A DNA stretch of 30,372 nucleotides from a virus. The stretch covers positions 1 through 30,372 of IMG/VR virus record IMGVR_UViG_3300047548_000949; one strand, given 5' to 3'. The translations under genes were made by a program, and so were the position numbers. The notes under the pieces are model-generated. The model did not search any database and had not been told where the DNA came from. It saw only the letters and a list, made by a program, of their open reading frames with translations. Shown one piece after another: positions 8,846 through 18,914 of this stretch (within the stretch, counting starts at the first letter, position 1; every line of letters begins with the position of its first letter).

Positions 8846-9907
8846 TTACTGTTTATTCGTCAGGTTGAAAAACCCATATCCATAATTTTCCAAATCTAAC
8901 ATATTTGATACCTCTCCCAACCTGTTTATTTTTTCATACGGTGAAATTACACCTCTCTCAATAAAAACACTTGTTTGTATTTGAGGTTGGTCAACCATAT
9001 CCAACATATTTTCATCTTTGGTGATAGGAACTGCCACAATATCATCTTCTGTAAAACTATTATACTCTTCTAAAAATATAGTTAAACCTTCTGCATAATC
9101 AAAATACTTAATGCCTTGTATTGTGTAACCAGTATATGATTCAGCTATGTCATCAACCATTCCATATATGTCCCCATATTTTATAATAGGTACGCCAACA
9201 ATATATTTTTCATTTCCGTAAAGGGAAAGTTCTTCCAATCTTGATTTGGTTATACCACTAATTAAAACTGGTTTATTATAGACTTGTGCGGATTTATAGT
9301 TTTCGGAGTCGCCGGAAAAAATATAATTATAACTTATTGGCGTTGCCGACCAGTTACCATTAAAAGACTTAAACTCTATTGTACCATAAGGGTTTTCATT
9401 TTCGGATAAAACGTATGGCGTCTTTATTTTTTTGGTTACAATATTTGTACCCCAAGCGTTTGTTTGTGTTAATTTTATCTCGTAGGTATTATTCGCTTCT
9501 GGGTATTCGTGAGAAATGGGTACGAAACTTTCATTTACTGAAATGGGGTTTGAACCATCACCCCAATCTAAAACATATGTAGAAGATTGTAAAAATTTGT
9601 TAAATGGTTCGCTCGTATTAAAGACATGGAAAATATATGGCTGCTCAGTTGTACCCGAAAAAACAAAATTAGAAACATTATTTGCTTGTTCCGCCAATCC
9701 ATCAAAAGGGGTATAATAACCCAAATCCTTTATGGTTTGTGTTAGCAGTATGTTTATAGATAAACCTGTTAAGATAGATGTATTGTTAGCACCGCCTTTT
9801 AATAAAGATGTCATCCCGGTATAAACCCCAAAAGTATTTCCGCTATATTGTTTTTGCACAATATCTGAATATATGGAACCGGGAGATATTTTTATTTTAT
9901 AGTTCAT
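8846..9907 (-). CDS. PKD-domain tail protein
   Basis: 353 residues from an ATG at 9907 that overlaps the upstream TGA as ATGA. A TTG seven codons further up (9928) is possible but would sit deeper inside the upstream gene. A PKD-like Ig fold is visible at about residues 100-163: the W-G-D-G-S core (about 115-119) preceded by YVLD, then HEYPE and a N-A-W-G strand ending. PKD domains are beta-sandwich spacers or binding modules found on Bacteroidetes surface proteins and on phage tails. The rest of the protein is unrecognised. It is the last gene of the four-gene block started by the 1536-residue protein. A role in tail fibre or host contact is inferred. Confidence 0.75.
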   Translation of the reverse strand: MNYKIKISPGSIYSDIVQKQYSGNTFGVYTGMTSLLKGGANNTSILTGLSINILLTQTIKDLGYYTPFDGLAEQANNVSNFVFSGTTEQPYIFHVFNTSEPFNKFLQSSTYVLDWGDGSNPISVNESFVPISHEYPEANNTYEIKLTQTNAWGTNIVTKKIKTPYVLSENENPYGTIEFKSFNGNWSATPISYNYIFSGDSENYKSAQVYNKPVLISGITKSRLEELSLYGNEKYIVGVPIIKYGDIYGMVDDIAESYTGYTIQGIKYFDYAEGLTIFLEEYNSFTEDDIVAVPITKDENMLDMVDQPQIQTSVFIERGVISPYEKINRLGEVSNMLDLENYGYGFFNLTNKQ

Positions 9908-10671
9908 GGATTTACATATTGAAACCAATTTATTGGATTTGAGGCAATACCTGCCAATATATTATTGCCATCATATACTTGATAAGTATATGTTTCGTAA
10001 TTTAAAACAAATTTGTAATAAAAATATTTTGTGTAATCAAAATCATAAGGGTCGGAAAAAGAAGATTGCCTATCGTTCATCATCCTAATAAACGAACCTG
10101 TTTTAGCATCGTAAAATTTACAAGAAACATAAAAAGTATTTATCTTTGAAATATCATAATTGCCCAGCCAATAAATGTTAAACCCGTTCATTCCGTAATC
10201 AAGTTTATAGTTAGGGTAATTTACAGAGTATGTTTGACCGGAAATAGATAAATTAGTTGTATTTGATTTATTTGCGTTTAATATAATTGTCAAATAATTC
10301 TTTTGCCTCTTATCAGTAGGGGTGTCATAAAAATCCAATTTGAAAAATGATTTTGAAAAACCTTCTGAATTGAACCGCATTTCATTTATAGAAAATTTAT
10401 TTACAAACGTACTTACCCAATTAGATGCGGTATTTAACCCAGAACCAGAATAGAAATAAAAGTTGTAATTAACAGAAGTATTTGAATCAATACCTTTATG
10501 TGTGAATGGCGTGGTTTCGTAATCTTTTGCTAAACCAACTATATCGGATATTACTTCCTCTTCATATAATTCTATAGATTGCTCCTGACCTAAATTTGAA
10601 AAGTCAATATCAATAGGAATTATCAAATTTTTATCTGAACCCTGTATTCTGTTTAAACTATATCTATTCAC
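9904..10671 (-). CDS. Hypothetical structural protein (255 aa)
   Basis: The start is GTG at 10671, overlapping the TAG stop of the upstream gene by eight bases. No in-frame ATG follows within the first twenty-odd codons, so GTG is probably real. The 255 residues are soluble-looking, Asn/Tyr/Ser-rich and beta-looking, with several Y-F/Y-Y pairs (for example NYNFYFYSG). There is no signal peptide, membrane span or recognisable motif. Coupling to its neighbours on both sides and the shared composition with the 558-residue protein upstream suggest a partner in the same tail sub-assembly. That is inference from context. Confidence 0.7.
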   Translation of the reverse strand: MNRYSLNRIQGSDKNLIIPIDIDFSNLGQEQSIELYEEEVISDIVGLAKDYETTPFTHKGIDSNTSVNYNFYFYSGSGLNTASNWVSTFVNKFSINEMRFNSEGFSKSFFKLDFYDTPTDKRQKNYLTIILNANKSNTTNLSISGQTYSVNYPNYKLDYGMNGFNIYWLGNYDISKINTFYVSCKFYDAKTGSFIRMMNDRQSSFSDPYDFDYTKYFYYKFVLNYETYTYQVYDGNNILAGIASNPINWFQYVNP

Positions 10672-12340
10672 AATTATCTATTGTTATATTTTTATTTGAA
10701 GAGTCACCGGAGAAATTATTATTCACTTCATTGTTCATATCGGAACCATCCGAAAAAAGCCTGAATAATGAATTATTAAAAGGATAATGGGAATTATTCA
10801 AAAATGGATAATCAACACCGTTTCCGTCGTTATCAATAAAACCTATGTCGTACATATCCCTCCATATAAATTTATTTTCTATTTTTGAATAAAATGCCCA
10901 ATTTGGTATGTTTTCAGTATTGTCCGATACAGACTCTTCTATGTAGTCGGAAAAAACTTTTATCTGCATACCAATATGAGGGGAATAGTAAAAACCGTTA
11001 TCTGATTGTATATTAAAAACGTCTTCGTTGTATGCTATTCTATGATAATATTTAGATAAGACTGTTTCTTTTTGCTCTATGTCATTCCATTCACAAAAAT
11101 CTCCATCAATTAAATCCCCTACAGATAAGGATTTATTCCAATAGAATGTCTTACCGGAATCTAATCTTTTTTCAACTTCTATTTCTTCATCAGAATCTAA
11201 ATTATCTTTCGACCACCAATAATTAACGTCTTTTGTTATGTTTAAAGACCAACCTTTCTTTAAAGCTATATTGTTTTTGGGTTTATTGAACAACCCATAA
11301 TATCCAGTATTAATAATAGTCAAAAATAATTCACTTAACGGCCTATTTTGGTTATCTAAAATACTTTTCAAATCTATAGGTCTTTTCAATGTGAAACTAT
11401 ATGAGTTACTGCTATTTTTTTGAGAAACTCTTTGAGTATTGTTAGGGGTTAAAATAGGGTATTCCAATTTTTTTTCTTCAGGGAAAGGGCTTTTTTCAAA
11501 ACCAATTTTATTTATAACCAAATTATCATAAGTTTCCAAAACCTTATGTCTTTTGATATAATACCTTGACAATGATTCTGGATTATCATTGTTCAGCTTT
11601 CTTTTAAAGGTTGAAACTTTCCCTTCATAGAATGTAGAACCAGTGAAACCAATATCCACAATATTGAATATATATTCTTCACTACCAAAAACATTATTCC
11701 CCAAAGAGAATACTTGGAATGTGTTTCCGCTCTGATAGTAAAATGGTAATTTTACAAATTCGCCCGGACTTAAATTATGTGGGCAAACACAAACAAATGA
11801 ATATAACTTAACACCATTTTGGGTTTGGGTTGTCATTTTAAAAGGTATACCATCAGAAACTACCCAAGAATATTGAGCATATCCATCTGAATAACCCATT
11901 TTTTTGTTATAATCGTTTGAATAAGGATATGTTATGTAATAAGACCAATTGTATGTATATCCACTTCTAAATTCATAATCTATGCTACCATAAGTTTGTG
12001 GTCTATGGAAATCAAATTCATAATACTGCGGATAGCCAGACCAAATATTTGTATCCAAAGAAAGTTCTGGGTTTATATAGTATAAATTATTTTTCAATGG
12101 TTCATAATCAGTAGAGCCGTAATAGAAGTTATCATAAATTAAAGAAACCTTAAATGTTGGCCTATATAAATAACAAGATTGTCTTTCTTTGTTGTAAACA
12201 TCTTGAAGATTTACATTTATACTTTTATCGTATTCTATAACATTTCTATCCTCAGAACCTAAATCAATATTTATACTTTGGTCTGTGTTAGGAGCCGAAG
12301 GGTATTTTATAGCACTCGGAATTATGCGAACATCACTCAT
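10664..12340 (-). CDS. Hypothetical structural protein (558 aa)
   Basis: The ATG at 12340 overlaps the stop of the 1536-residue gene by eight bases. The 558 residues are strongly enriched in Tyr, Asn, Ser and Asp, giving a beta-rich virion-protein appearance, with an acidic, low-complexity C-terminus (about 535-558). The opening residues SDVRIIPSAIKYPSAP are Pro-containing and possibly extended. No domain is recognised. It is the second gene of the block led by the giant protein, and the tight overlap implies matched production. Likely a baseplate or tail-fibre component; the precise role is unknown. Confidence 0.75.
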   Translation of the reverse strand: MSDVRIIPSAIKYPSAPNTDQSINIDLGSEDRNVIEYDKSINVNLQDVYNKERQSCYLYRPTFKVSLIYDNFYYGSTDYEPLKNNLYYINPELSLDTNIWSGYPQYYEFDFHRPQTYGSIDYEFRSGYTYNWSYYITYPYSNDYNKKMGYSDGYAQYSWVVSDGIPFKMTTQTQNGVKLYSFVCVCPHNLSPGEFVKLPFYYQSGNTFQVFSLGNNVFGSEEYIFNIVDIGFTGSTFYEGKVSTFKRKLNNDNPESLSRYYIKRHKVLETYDNLVINKIGFEKSPFPEEKKLEYPILTPNNTQRVSQKNSSNSYSFTLKRPIDLKSILDNQNRPLSELFLTIINTGYYGLFNKPKNNIALKKGWSLNITKDVNYWWSKDNLDSDEEIEVEKRLDSGKTFYWNKSLSVGDLIDGDFCEWNDIEQKETVLSKYYHRIAYNEDVFNIQSDNGFYYSPHIGMQIKVFSDYIEESVSDNTENIPNWAFYSKIENKFIWRDMYDIGFIDNDGNGVDYPFLNNSHYPFNNSLFRLFSDGSDMNNEVNNNFSGDSSNKNITIDNCE

Positions 12341-15300
12341 TTGGTAAATATTTTGTTTTGAACTTATCCATTGCTGTTTTACCTTTAATCAAACCAAAGT
12401 AAAAATGATTAGGTGCGCCCATAATTATTTCGTTGCGCCTGTTTTTTGTTAACGGTTCATATCTGCCCAAGTTATCAACGTTGAATATGTAACCTCTTGC
12501 ATATGTATCGTTTAATAAATAATTAGGGCTTAGGAAATAATCAAACTGGTTTAACCTGTCCAACCCTTGATATTTTCTTGTGTATATGGAATCTAAATCA
12601 GTAGCCCAATCATTTTTTTCATTTCCAAATATGGATTCCCCATCAGAAAGTTTCCAACTATAAAACGGCACTAACTGTGATTTATTGCCGAAAATTAGTT
12701 GCTTTAACGTATTGTTTATCGGAGTCCTAATGTCTAATCTTCCCGGAGATATAAAGTCTTTATACTGCAAATCCTCGGTTGTTGAAGAAAAGAAGACACC
12801 TATTGAATTTTTATTATTGTTCGTTACGAATATAACTGGGTCGTAAGCATTATCCGAAGAAACGTAAAATTCTGGGGAAAATTTTATTACACCATTTTCA
12901 GAATTTATGGATAAAAGCTGCGCCAAATCACCATCTACCCTTGAGTTTTCTCTTGAGAAAAGCATCTCCAAAGAATTATTTCTATTAATGAAAGAATAGA
13001 ACTGAGAAAAGAACCTTTGGTCTGTTATTCTGGATATTACGAAAAGATTAACCAAATCAGATGTATCCCCATAACTCGTCGCACCTATTTTGTCCAACGT
13101 GTACATTTTTGAAGATAAATCAAAAGAAGTTTCTGATAGGTTTTTATTTTTCATACCCATATTCATTATAGTGGTGGGGTATAAAAGGTTTCTCTGGTTG
13201 TTTGAGTTTTGAGAAGACGATGCCCTTTTACCTATAAACTGTTTTGTTAATATGTTATACGGGCTACTTCTGTAATAGAAGTTATTTGTCTTATCATCAA
13301 AGAAAATCAATTCTTTACAGAAATCTGGTTCGTTTGGTTGATTGTTGGAATTATAAGTAGTATTGACTTGAATAGGGAAAGCATATAGGGAACCATTAAC
13401 CCAGTTATTACTAAAAGTCTGTGATAAAACACCCCGGCAAATACCATAGAAAAACCTGAAACGGTATCCCCATTCTGCGAATGATTTTATATCTTTTGGT
13501 AAATCTAATATGGGTCTGGACATGAAAACATAACACCCGTTTTCTATTGAATCTTCGTCTTGACAATTTTCTTTTATACCAAAACTTGTCCCATTGCCAC
13601 TATAACATTTAAGGCCGACCATATTTGTACAATCAAAAGTATTAAGGGCTTCATATGCAATAGTATCTTCAAAATCTGGGTTATATGTATTAGAACCCAA
13701 ACCATAAGATTCTACTACAATTTGGTTGGAATCGGCGTTTATTGTATATGTGTTAAACCCTAAATTTTGCTGCAACAAAGAAGCGTTGGTATCCCAAGAA
13801 AAACCATCCAAATAATCCGAAGAAGGTAATCTATCAGTCCTAATCACATTTAATAACCTATTGTTTATAGGCATCGGGTTGGATTCAAAAAAAGACTTAA
13901 ACGTTGGGCTATAATATAAAACTTCTGTGTTTGAAGGTGTATTGTTTCCATTTGATTCCGTTCCATAATAATAACCACAACCTGATAAATCTTCAGAACC
14001 GTCGTAATTTATTTCATTTGGTAAATTATTATAAAATCTATTGTTTATCTTTGATACGACACTTTTAATTCCACCAATTTCAACCGGCTCGGCTTTGTAC
14101 TGGAAAGCATTCCCGTAAGATAAAGAACCATAATATCCAATATTGCTGGTCGTGTGTGCAGAAAAAGATGTTCCGGGAGTGAAAAAATAAGAAGGATAAA
14201 ATACGCTGCTCTGATTACCAAACATTTGGATAGAATAACCATCTGATATTTTTTGGACTGGTATGTTTAATCTGGTCTCTGCTGTGATTACTATATCATC
14301 ATGCCCATTTTTACCGAAAATCCTACCGAGACCATACTCATTTACAAATTTTGGGGAATATGGGTCAACCCCTCTTTGTAGAATGGTTATATATTGGCCT
14401 TTGAAACTATCGAATAAATCTGAATTGTTGAAAGGGTTTTCTTCTGCTTTACCCCAAGAAAAAATATTATCCTTTGTGTTTAAAAATACATTGCTACCAG
14501 CACTCAGTATTTTGGGTAAAGTATCCCCACCGCCGGTTAAATCCCATATCTTAGTTGCATCCGATATTGTAATCGCGCTAATAACTTGATAGTATTCAAT
14601 ATCAGAAGGAAATTTATAATTTGTGGTTTGCGATTCGTTGTACACTAAATATGAAACAGAAGCGTCTTCATTTTGAGATGTTGCATAATTTACGTTTAAA
14701 GTATTGTAACCAGAAATCATCGTATTTCCAGTTAACCCATTTATAACTTCTCCAGATTTTGTCGTTTGTACTGCTAAAAAATTAACATCTTGAGAGTTAT
14801 CTGGATTTACAAATGTCAACAAAGTGCCACTTTCCAATTTATCTTGTAACAATATAGTTACAGTATTGTCGTAGTGTTGTTTACCGGAGTTGGAAGGTTT
14901 ATTAAAAGTTACCCTTATCCTGTTTATACCATCAAAGAACTTTTTCCTCGTATTGAAAATATTTATCCGTTCAGCCAAAGGTAAATCAAAAGAATAACCA
15001 AAAACCTTTTTGTTGTCACTCAATAATCTATATTCTTTACTTTCAGTACTTTTGTAAGTAGCAACAGATTTTTTATCATCTTTTCTGCCCGCCAAACTTT
15101 CCGATACTATTCTAGATATAGTTTCATCATCATCTATTTCACCAGAACTTGATAAAATTGAAAGGATATTATCGTAATATAAAGAATTGTCAGATAATTG
15201 AGTTAATAAGGATGAAGTTAAAACACCATTTTCATCTTCTATTGTTTGTGATTCACAATCACACGCTTGACAATCCGGGTATGTTATCATAGGAAGTTTA

Positions 15301-16943
15301 AACCTTCCAAATTTTTTGGGTCTTAAAGCACCCAAACTTAAAACAGACAATACAGGTCTGGTTAAAAAATTCCAAAGGAAAGCTATTGCGTGGTATGAAA
15401 TTAATATAGAAACCCCAAACATCTGGAATATTTGGAATAAAATTGAAAATATAAAATATACCAAATCAAAATTTCTAACTCCATCGTTTACCGGAAATTT
15501 ATTTACCGTTGGTGTACACGAATCATCGTCTATTTCTTTTATACCAATAAACCTACCTCTGGAAGAACCGTTTTTGTAGTTATCAATTAAACCAGAAACT
15601 GTATAAACCCTATTATATTCAAATTCATAAAAAGTATCCTCGCAATTGACCGCCGAATTGTAATCGGTGTATCCCGTCCAGTCAAGGCCAAAATAATAAG
15701 AACCTGAAATATTCTCCCATTCCAAAGAGTCTTTAGGGAAATAGTTAGGGTCGTTTGTATTGTTTGTCCAATATTCTCTTACGTTAGGAACCAAAAAATA
15801 AGCCCTGCGAACTTGCTCTGTTAAAGAGTTTGGTTGCTCCCACTTTATTTTGAACCTATATTTACCTTTTGTGGGTATGCCTCTTTTCGGGTCGTTTGTA
15901 ACCACTCTTTCACCATACTCATTTGTTGTTATATATTCTAAATTCATAGGTAGTTCAACCACCCAAGAACCGTCACCGTCTATTACCGTTCCAGAGTTAT
16001 TAATCCTATATTCCTCCAATATGGGTCTGCCTTCGTTATCTTCATTTATTGTTTGACGAATAGACAATATTTGTCCGGGTCCGGTTTCCAAATTGCACAA
16101 ATTGCCCATATCGTCTTTTGGTTTGCAATTTTTCCTAACCCTATATTTGTCGCCAGTAGAAAAAATACTACCTATGAAAATTGATGTGGGTTGTATATCC
16201 ACATTTGCATCTTCCCTCAAATCAAAATCAACCCTATTTATGGATACATCACAAACTTCTTCCTGACCCCATAATGGGCTAACATCTATGCTTTTCTGTA
16301 AAGATATTATTTGAGGTAATTCATTTAGATTTGTTGAACTATTGAACCTATTCCCAACCAACTGGGATTCATTAGCCAAACCCATTCTTATCAAATCGTT
16401 TGGCGTCAATGAAAATTCGCCAATATCGGATAAGTCTATATCCACAAAAACTGTTTGTGGCCCCACAGGTACGCCAAATATCATGTAGTCGCCACTATCA
16501 TTTGTCTTTACTGTGTATTTGTAATATTTTTCATATATCTCATATAGAGTTTCATCTTTTAAAACATCATCCCTACTCGGGAAAGTACCAGTCGGTATAT
16601 GACCTTTATATGATTCTACATATGGTAATAGATTGTATCTATACCCATCTTCATTTGTGCTGTTAGTTGATGTGTATGGATATAATGTAGATATTACGGG
16701 GTTTGATTTATCCTCTTCGCTTATGGGTACAAAAACAGATACTTTTACATTTGAAAGCCCATATCCATTGTTGGCAGTAATCCTACCGACAATAACACCA
16801 TAATCAGAACAGTTTCTAGTGTATATATCGTCTTGCGTTATCTTCAAAGATAATATCTCTAAAAAATCAAAATCCTGAGAAAATTTAATATTTATTTGTT
16901 TGTTTAAACCAACGTCGGTTTTTATCCTAAAGGAATCGGCCAT
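12333..16943 (-). CDS. Giant structural protein (1536 aa) with internal hydrophobic segment
   Basis: The largest gene in the window, with an ATG start preceded by an A-run and, 11 bases away, a candidate late promoter. Residues about 49-175 contain G-x-I-x-G-R-I followed by Gly/Leu/Val-rich strands and a later NDSGDYMIFGVPVG. This looks like a carboxypeptidase-regulatory / transthyretin-like beta-sandwich. Residues about 492-541 are strikingly hydrophobic (starting FDLVYFIFSILFQIF), long enough for one or two membrane-spanning helices, and are followed by a basic stretch and the Cys cluster CQACDC (558-563). The remaining roughly 950 residues are Asn/Ser/Tyr-rich. It lies directly downstream of gp25- and gp6-like wedge genes, so a baseplate or tail-tip role is likely. 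I know no T4 counterpart; membrane contact during infection is speculation. Confidence 0.75.
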   Translation of the reverse strand: MADSFRIKTDVGLNKQINIKFSQDFDFLEILSLKITQDDIYTRNCSDYGVIVGRITANNGYGLSNVKVSVFVPISEEDKSNPVISTLYPYTSTNSTNEDGYRYNLLPYVESYKGHIPTGTFPSRDDVLKDETLYEIYEKYYKYTVKTNDSGDYMIFGVPVGPQTVFVDIDLSDIGEFSLTPNDLIRMGLANESQLVGNRFNSSTNLNELPQIISLQKSIDVSPLWGQEEVCDVSINRVDFDLREDANVDIQPTSIFIGSIFSTGDKYRVRKNCKPKDDMGNLCNLETGPGQILSIRQTINEDNEGRPILEEYRINNSGTVIDGDGSWVVELPMNLEYITTNEYGERVVTNDPKRGIPTKGKYRFKIKWEQPNSLTEQVRRAYFLVPNVREYWTNNTNDPNYFPKDSLEWENISGSYYFGLDWTGYTDYNSAVNCEDTFYEFEYNRVYTVSGLIDNYKNGSSRGRFIGIKEIDDDSCTPTVNKFPVNDGVRNFDLVYFIFSILFQIFQMFGVSILISYHAIAFLWNFLTRPVLSVLSLGALRPKKFGRFKLPMITYPDCQACDCESQTIEDENGVLTSSLLTQLSDNSLYYDNILSILSSSGEIDDDETISRIVSESLAGRKDDKKSVATYKSTESKEYRLLSDNKKVFGYSFDLPLAERINIFNTRKKFFDGINRIRVTFNKPSNSGKQHYDNTVTILLQDKLESGTLLTFVNPDNSQDVNFLAVQTTKSGEVINGLTGNTMISGYNTLNVNYATSQNEDASVSYLVYNESQTTNYKFPSDIEYYQVISAITISDATKIWDLTGGGDTLPKILSAGSNVFLNTKDNIFSWGKAEENPFNNSDLFDSFKGQYITILQRGVDPYSPKFVNEYGLGRIFGKNGHDDIVITAETRLNIPVQKISDGYSIQMFGNQSSVFYPSYFFTPGTSFSAHTTSNIGYYGSLSYGNAFQYKAEPVEIGGIKSVVSKINNRFYNNLPNEINYDGSEDLSGCGYYYGTESNGNNTPSNTEVLYYSPTFKSFFESNPMPINNRLLNVIRTDRLPSSDYLDGFSWDTNASLLQQNLGFNTYTINADSNQIVVESYGLGSNTYNPDFEDTIAYEALNTFDCTNMVGLKCYSGNGTSFGIKENCQDEDSIENGCYVFMSRPILDLPKDIKSFAEWGYRFRFFYGICRGVLSQTFSNNWVNGSLYAFPIQVNTTYNSNNQPNEPDFCKELIFFDDKTNNFYYRSSPYNILTKQFIGKRASSSQNSNNQRNLLYPTTIMNMGMKNKNLSETSFDLSSKMYTLDKIGATSYGDTSDLVNLFVISRITDQRFFSQFYSFINRNNSLEMLFSRENSRVDGDLAQLLSINSENGVIKFSPEFYVSSDNAYDPVIFVTNNNKNSIGVFFSSTTEDLQYKDFISPGRLDIRTPINNTLKQLIFGNKSQLVPFYSWKLSDGESIFGNEKNDWATDLDSIYTRKYQGLDRLNQFDYFLSPNYLLNDTYARGYIFNVDNLGRYEPLTKNRRNEIIMGAPNHFYFGLIKGKTAMDKFKTKYLPNE

Positions 16944-16947
16944 TTTT

Positions 16948-16961
16948 TTTAACCATAAATA
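16948..16961 (-). promoter_or_regulatory. Candidate late promoter motif upstream of the 1536-aa gene
   Basis: The coding strand reads CTATTTAT followed by GGTTAAA, 11 bases from core to ATG. It lies just downstream of the terminator that follows gp6, so a fresh start is needed here for the four-gene block beginning with the giant protein. Confidence 0.6.
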
Positions 16962-17003
16962 GATTAAAAAATATTAAATAGATTTTTTATATAAAAACAA
17001 CCG

Positions 17004-17028
17004 AAAAAACAACCATATTCAGTGGTTG
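17004..17028 (-). terminator. Rho-independent terminator after the gp6-like gene
   Basis: On the minus strand CAACCA, a seven-base loop and TGGTTG form a perfect six-bp stem (17023-17028 with 17010-17015) followed at once by six T residues (17004-17009). It begins 16 bases past the gp6-like stop codon. The rest of the 16944-17044 gap is A/T-rich and holds only the next candidate promoter. Confidence 0.75.
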
Positions 17029-17044
17029 GTTAGTTCAATGATAT

Positions 17045-18877
17045 TTAACCAAAAGAAACATTTTGAAAATTCTTAACCCTTACCCGAATATCTTTTTCTG
17101 GGAACCTTATTTGATATATTTGAGAAGGTTCAGCAAAGACTGTATCATCAACCGGGGCTATAACCCTTGTGTTATTATCAACATAAGCCATGGAACTTTC
17201 AGATGAAGAATACTGCCCACCAACTTCATTTATAATTGTGAAACCAGCAACAGTTATCACACCATTCAAATTCTGGACGGCACTTCTTATTTCAGAAACA
17301 TATATATTTTGACCCAAATTCATATTTTGAGGGTTGAAGTATTGTGATATGGTGTTTATAATCGAAGATATTACCTGACCAGAATTTTGATTACTTTCTA
17401 TTACAACAGATATATCTATGCTAACATCAATAACTTGAGCGGATAATATGCTGATATAATCATTTATCATCCTATAATTTGAAAGATAATTTGCTATATT
17501 GTCTTTTAATGTCTGGGAAACAACGGAAGACAATCTTCCTGTGGTATCATAAGATAAAATTTGAATGTTAATTTTATTATCATTTTCAACTATTGCCACT
17601 TTTGCGGGAGCGCCAAATTGTGCTGGCATATTCCTTAGTATTGCCTCATAATCCCTTATTGTTACTGCCCTTTTTTGCGCTGCAAAATTAAAAGACACAA
17701 AATTTCTGACTTCTTCTATGGAAGGGGGGTTTGCACCTCCTACCGCTGCCGTTACGTTATTACATCTAAGAGATGAGATAACAGACGAATTCACCACATC
17801 AGATGGTCCACTAACATTAAAATTGACCGTGCCAACTTGATTTATTACATTTGTCCCCAAGTTACTTGCAAGTCCACCGCCTATCCTGTATTGTATGAAC
17901 AAAGTGGAGTTGGGTGTTAATGCAGAACCCAAAGAAAAATTATTCAAATAGTTTTGCATGGTAAGCCTTGCAAGACCAAGTGTGAAATTGTTTAATTGTT
18001 CTATGGAACTATTTGTACCACCGCCAAAAGTTATTTTTTTGAAACCCTCTGGTGTATACTCAGTAACAAACCTATTTGGCGTCTGTAAATATTTTCCAAC
18101 TTTAATTCCGGGTTGGTCAGATACCTTTGTGGGGTCTTCAATAAACACCCTATCTTCTGCCAGCGAATCCACCTCATACCATCTATTCTCACTTCCCAGA
18201 AATTCCAATGCGTTAGGAGTTGTTGTATAGTTTGTCCCGCTTTTGAGTAAAACACTGGTAATACCTAAAACATTCTTTTCAGGTAAAAACAAATCTAAAA
18301 ATGGCCTAACATCAGAAGGTGTTATAACCCTCTTGAATACTTTTGTTATACCGTTTACGACCAATTCCCTTTTAGTAATTGTGTAATTTACCAGAACACC
18401 GTTAGAATTAAAATTAGGTATTTTAAGTCTATTTGGATAACCTTGGGAATTATATGGTGACGCAAAATCTATATCGTATATTGTTTCAAATACCACACCA
18501 GCGCCGCTGACTTGTGCGCCCCTTATTATTTTACCCAAATATCTTTCATCTTCTTTATCCCCTTGCGCAGGTACAGTTATAGAAAAATCAACCAAAGATA
18601 CTGACGGTCTTTGCCCGGGTATCTTTAAACCATATGTTCTGGCAATGTTATATATGGAAGACCTTTGCTGGGCAAACTGTAAAACCGTTTCTTGTAAACT
18701 TCTGTCAATGTGATAATTAAGGTTATCGGCAATAGCGGCATTCAAATCCAAGAATACAGAAAATAACGAAGCGTCGTTAAAGTCTTGTATTAAATCTGGA
18801 TAATAAACCTTTACATAATTTATTAATTCAGCTCTTATTGCTTCGTAATCCCTAACTGTATATGATAGTTGCGACAT
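17045..18877 (-). CDS. gp6: gp6-like baseplate wedge protein (baseplate J family)
   Basis: 610 residues with an ATG start. The N-terminus (SYTVRDYEAIRAELINYVK, then DFNDASLFSVFLDLNA) is the typical opening of T4 gp6 / Mu gp47-type baseplate J proteins. Later features fit too: a GGGTNSS turn near residue 290 and, near 400, RNFVSFNFAAQKRAVT leading to RDYEAIL, the recurring RDYEA signature of this family. In contractile-tail phages gp6 forms the wedge ring that changes shape on host contact. The gene sits directly after the gp25-like gene, as wedge genes often do. It has its own candidate late promoter and is followed by a terminator, so it may be a monocistronic late unit. Family assignment is confident; numbering follows T4 by analogy. 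Confidence 0.9.
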   Translation of the reverse strand: MSQLSYTVRDYEAIRAELINYVKVYYPDLIQDFNDASLFSVFLDLNAAIADNLNYHIDRSLQETVLQFAQQRSSIYNIARTYGLKIPGQRPSVSLVDFSITVPAQGDKEDERYLGKIIRGAQVSGAGVVFETIYDIDFASPYNSQGYPNRLKIPNFNSNGVLVNYTITKRELVVNGITKVFKRVITPSDVRPFLDLFLPEKNVLGITSVLLKSGTNYTTTPNALEFLGSENRWYEVDSLAEDRVFIEDPTKVSDQPGIKVGKYLQTPNRFVTEYTPEGFKKITFGGGTNSSIEQLNNFTLGLARLTMQNYLNNFSLGSALTPNSTLFIQYRIGGGLASNLGTNVINQVGTVNFNVSGPSDVVNSSVISSLRCNNVTAAVGGANPPSIEEVRNFVSFNFAAQKRAVTIRDYEAILRNMPAQFGAPAKVAIVENDNKINIQILSYDTTGRLSSVVSQTLKDNIANYLSNYRMINDYISILSAQVIDVSIDISVVIESNQNSGQVISSIINTISQYFNPQNMNLGQNIYVSEIRSAVQNLNGVITVAGFTIINEVGGQYSSSESSMAYVDNNTRVIAPVDDTVFAEPSQIYQIRFPEKDIRVRVKNFQNVSFG

Positions 18878-18884
18878 TTAAAAA

Positions 18885-18898
18885 TTTTATGATAAATA
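18885..18898 (-). promoter_or_regulatory. Candidate late promoter motif upstream of the gp6-like gene
   Basis: The coding strand reads ATATTTAT followed by CATAAAA, 14 bases from core to ATG. It lies in the 37-base gap between the gp25-like stop and the gp6-like start. Confidence 0.6.
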
Positions 18899-18914
18899 TT
18901 TAAGGTAAATGAAA

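Noticed and set aside
16944-17044. Possible small gene or tRNA in the largest gap
   Set aside because: The gap is explained by a terminator hairpin and a promoter-like motif; no cloverleaf or open frame with a credible start was visible.
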